From: Thaumasiovibrio sp043421945
GTDB lineage: Bacteria; Pseudomonadota; Gammaproteobacteria; Enterobacterales; Vibrionaceae
DNA length: 16,361 bases
Reading direction: 5' to 3'
NCBI GenBank assembly: GCA_043421945.1
Contig: JBHOGO010000092.1
Location: 1 to 16,361, forward strand
Below the pieces are notes generated by a model. It worked only from the letters and a program-made list of their open reading frames with translations, was not told where the DNA came from and searched no databases. Every line of letters starts with the position of its first letter. Position 1 is the stretch's first letter. A program made the position numbers and the translations under genes. Positions 15,194 through 16,361 of this stretch are shown here, in pieces.

Positions 15194-15316
15194 TGTATCT
15201 CCTACCATTATCAAAATGCCGGAACAACATGAATAATTACTCCACCAGTTTCACTATAGAGCGAATCATTCACTCTCTCAACAGAACAACAAGAGATACC
15301 TTTTAGGGCGATATAG

Positions 15317-15333
15317 CATTCTCATTAAGAATG
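15317..15333. promoter_or_regulatory. Inverted repeat CATTCT-N5-AGAATG, possible regulator site
   Basis: CATTCT (15317-15322) and AGAATG (15328-15333) form a dyad in the BLUF-repressor intergenic region, 57 nt before the small ORF. ATTCTCATT and AATGATATTC are Fur-box-like words, but alignment to the 19-bp Fur consensus is poor by eye. Treat it as an unassigned dyad. Confidence 0.3.
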
Positions 15334-15390
15334 ATATTCTGGTTTACTGCACATCAATAAGCCATTATCGCAACTCAAAGGGAATCAATT

Positions 15391-15522
15391 GTGCTACTTG
15401 CATGGCTATATAGCTCAATTTTGTTCCCTTTTTTACCCATTATATTTATCGCTATCTATATGAACTCGATACCTATCGCAGATCACACTTTGTACCCTTA
15501 CGTCTATTCGCTCACTCAGTAA
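15391..15522 (+). CDS. Small one-helix membrane protein of 43 residues, unrecognised
   Basis: A GTG start at 15391 is preceded by AAGGGA with 7 nt spacing. The frame reads 43 codons to TAA. Residues 2-24 are strongly hydrophobic (LLAWLYSSILFPFLPIIFIA and on), giving a single membrane helix, and the rest is a short polar tail rich in Tyr. I recognise no family. It lies in what would otherwise be 380 bp of non-coding DNA between the BLUF gene and the CI-like repressor gene, and is transcribed with the latter. The ribosome site and the membrane helix together favour a real gene, though a chance frame cannot be excluded. Confidence 0.45.
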   Translation: MLLAWLYSSILFPFLPIIFIAIYMNSIPIADHTLYPYVYSLTQ

Positions 15523-15577
15523 AATGGCGCTGTTTGTTATTGTTTAATGACATTTTCATTTCAGCGGGAAGAGAATT

Positions 15578-16228
15578 ATGGAATATTTAGACAGAATAAA
15601 GCGTCTGGCTAAAGTACAAGGAATTAGCCAAAAACAGCTTGGCGACGCACTAGGGCTACAGCAAGGTACCATGAGCCGTAAATTGTCTGGAAAGTATGGC
15701 ATCGAAGTACGAGAGTTAGAAAAAATCGCATCGTCACTGCAAACTACCGTCGGGTATTTACTCACCGGACAAATTGATAGTGAAGCACAACGCACAACGA
15801 CACTGAATGATCTTAGTGGGCAAACTCGCACCTATGTGCCAGTGATTAAGCGTCGCGACTTTGCCTCCTACAAAAGCGGAGAGAAAGTCTCTGTTATTAG
15901 TAAAAAGTCCCTACCTGAGCACCTCGATAGCGAGGAGTGCCTTGGCATTATGGTTGATAATGAAAATATCTCTCAGTGTGCACCGATGGGCAGTTTTGCG
16001 CTGACCTCCATTAATGCAAAATACAAACCTAAACAGCCTGTTTTAGCGTCTGTTCGTGGTAGTGAGCCCGACTTCTATCACATGACACAAATTGCCTATG
16101 GTGTTGTATTCTCCACCTCTCAACCTGACTTTCCAAACCTATTCGTGAACCACGACGAATACAAAATTCATGGTTATATCGTACAGTCAGAGTGGCATTT
16201 TGAGCAACTCAGCGCCGCCGCAAGCTAA
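15578..16228 (+). CDS. CI-like repressor with XRE helix-turn-helix and S24-like domain
   Basis: The 216-residue product has an XRE-type helix-turn-helix at about residues 6-63 (SQKQLGDALGLQQGTMSRKL as recognition region). A C-terminal part (about 85-205) has the strand order of LexA/CI S24 domains: VPVIKRRDF, CLGIMVDNENISQCAPMGSF, KQPVLASVRG, YKIHGYIVQSEW. In active S24 proteins a Ser lies in the V..GDSM.P stretch and a Lys follows about 40 residues later. Here the aligned position is N130, and no Lys is found near 165-175, so self-cleavage seems lost. It may be a prophage-derived or domesticated repressor. GGGAAGAG lies about 6 nt before the ATG. No phage genes are in view. Confidence 0.8.
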   Translation: MEYLDRIKRLAKVQGISQKQLGDALGLQQGTMSRKLSGKYGIEVRELEKIASSLQTTVGYLLTGQIDSEAQRTTTLNDLSGQTRTYVPVIKRRDFASYKSGEKVSVISKKSLPEHLDSEECLGIMVDNENISQCAPMGSFALTSINAKYKPKQPVLASVRGSEPDFYHMTQIAYGVVFSTSQPDFPNLFVNHDEYKIHGYIVQSEWHFEQLSAAAS

Positions 16229-16269
16229 CCACGTATAGCTGCAGCTCATACCGCTGAGTCAAAAGAAAA

Positions 16270-16290
16270 AAGCGACCATAATGGTCGCTT
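16270..16290 (-). terminator. Hairpin with T-run on the minus strand
   Basis: AAGCGACCAT (16270-16279) and ATGGTCGCTT (16281-16290) are complementary. The A-run at 16261-16270 becomes a T-run on the minus strand, so it best serves a minus-strand transcript from beyond the right edge. It may also end the repressor mRNA. Confidence 0.65.
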
Positions 16291-16302
16291 CAGACTGCTG
16301 AC

Positions 16303-16330
16303 AAAGGTCTAGCCATCGGGCTAGACCTTT
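16303..16330. terminator. Perfect 12-bp hairpin with symmetric AAA/TTT ends
   Basis: AAAGGTCTAGCC (16303-16314) pairs perfectly with GGCTAGACCTTT (16319-16330) across an ATCG loop. A short T-run exists on both strands, so it can act in both directions. It is the second of two hairpins in a row after the repressor gene. Confidence 0.7.
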
Positions 16331-16361
16331 GATCTAATAGGGGTATCGAAATATGGATATC

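Noticed and set aside
15115..15306. Plus-strand 63-codon frame opposite the start of the BLUF gene
   Set aside because: More than a third overlaps the BLUF coding sequence antisense, and its only intergenic ATG (15230) lacks a ribosome site.
16353..16361. ATG with an upstream TAGGGG near the right edge as a gene start
   Set aside because: Only three codons are visible, and it follows two hairpins with no room for a promoter; the minus-strand T-run suggests instead a gene end from the right. Undecided.
1..16361. CRISPR array, complete IS element, tRNA or rRNA gene
   Set aside because: No regularly spaced direct repeats of CRISPR size, no complete transposase, and no cloverleaf or rRNA-like segment was recognised apart from the tmRNA 3' fragment.

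Overview
The window looks like chromosomal DNA from a gamma-proteobacterium, most likely Vibrionaceae. The evidence is close resemblance to E. coli-type HipB/HipA, a two-domain GlcNAc-type PTS permease (IICB without IIA), a decayed copy of an ssrA (tmRNA) 3' end next to foreign-looking genes, and moderate base composition. No taxon was tested by search, so the assignment is an inference.

Positions 1 to about 3490 look like the distal end of a genomic island integrated at ssrA. From the left they hold: the first bases of a minus-strand gene; a truncated 93-residue fragment matching the N-terminus of TOTE-type primase-helicase proteins; a CoiA-like protein with a zinc site, a nuclease-like core and a second C-terminal zinc ribbon; a cluster of TGTTCAT motifs; and a complete hipBA toxin-antitoxin operon. 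The hipBA promoter carries four HipB-type operators spaced exactly 28 bp apart. A partial ssrA 3' end (about 3470-3491) and a strong terminator (3502-3528) mark the probable island/chromosome boundary. Between that and the next gene is a possible decayed transposase start with an in-frame TAG.

Positions 3896-7900 hold a secreted YaaI/DUF2541-like protein and a PTS N-acetylglucosamine-type permease (nagE-like) interrupted by a TAG at codon 33. A divergent LysR-type regulator follows, with a perfect 13+13 bp palindrome just before its start codon. Convergent to it is a DUF1223 thioredoxin-like exported protein.

Positions 8122-14607 are ordinary housekeeping or accessory genes: an M3-family oligoendopeptidase, a lipoate-protein-ligase-like protein, a methyl-accepting chemotaxis protein, a ChrR-like cupin, and a PepT-like M20 peptidase with a textbook Shine-Dalgarno sequence and terminator.

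Positions 14726-16361 hold a short BLUF blue-light sensor whose key residues sit at the same numbers as in cyanobacterial PixD. Divergent from it are an unrecognised 43-codon membrane ORF and a CI-like repressor whose S24-like domain seems to lack its catalytic residues. Two hairpins close the window. BLUF and the ChrR-type cupin hint at light or photo-oxidative sensing, but no operon joins them. I found no CRISPR array, intact mobile element, tRNA or rRNA. The points most worth checking are the ssrA-linked island end, the four-operator hipBA promoter, the amber-interrupted PTS gene and the BLUF/small-ORF/repressor cluster.
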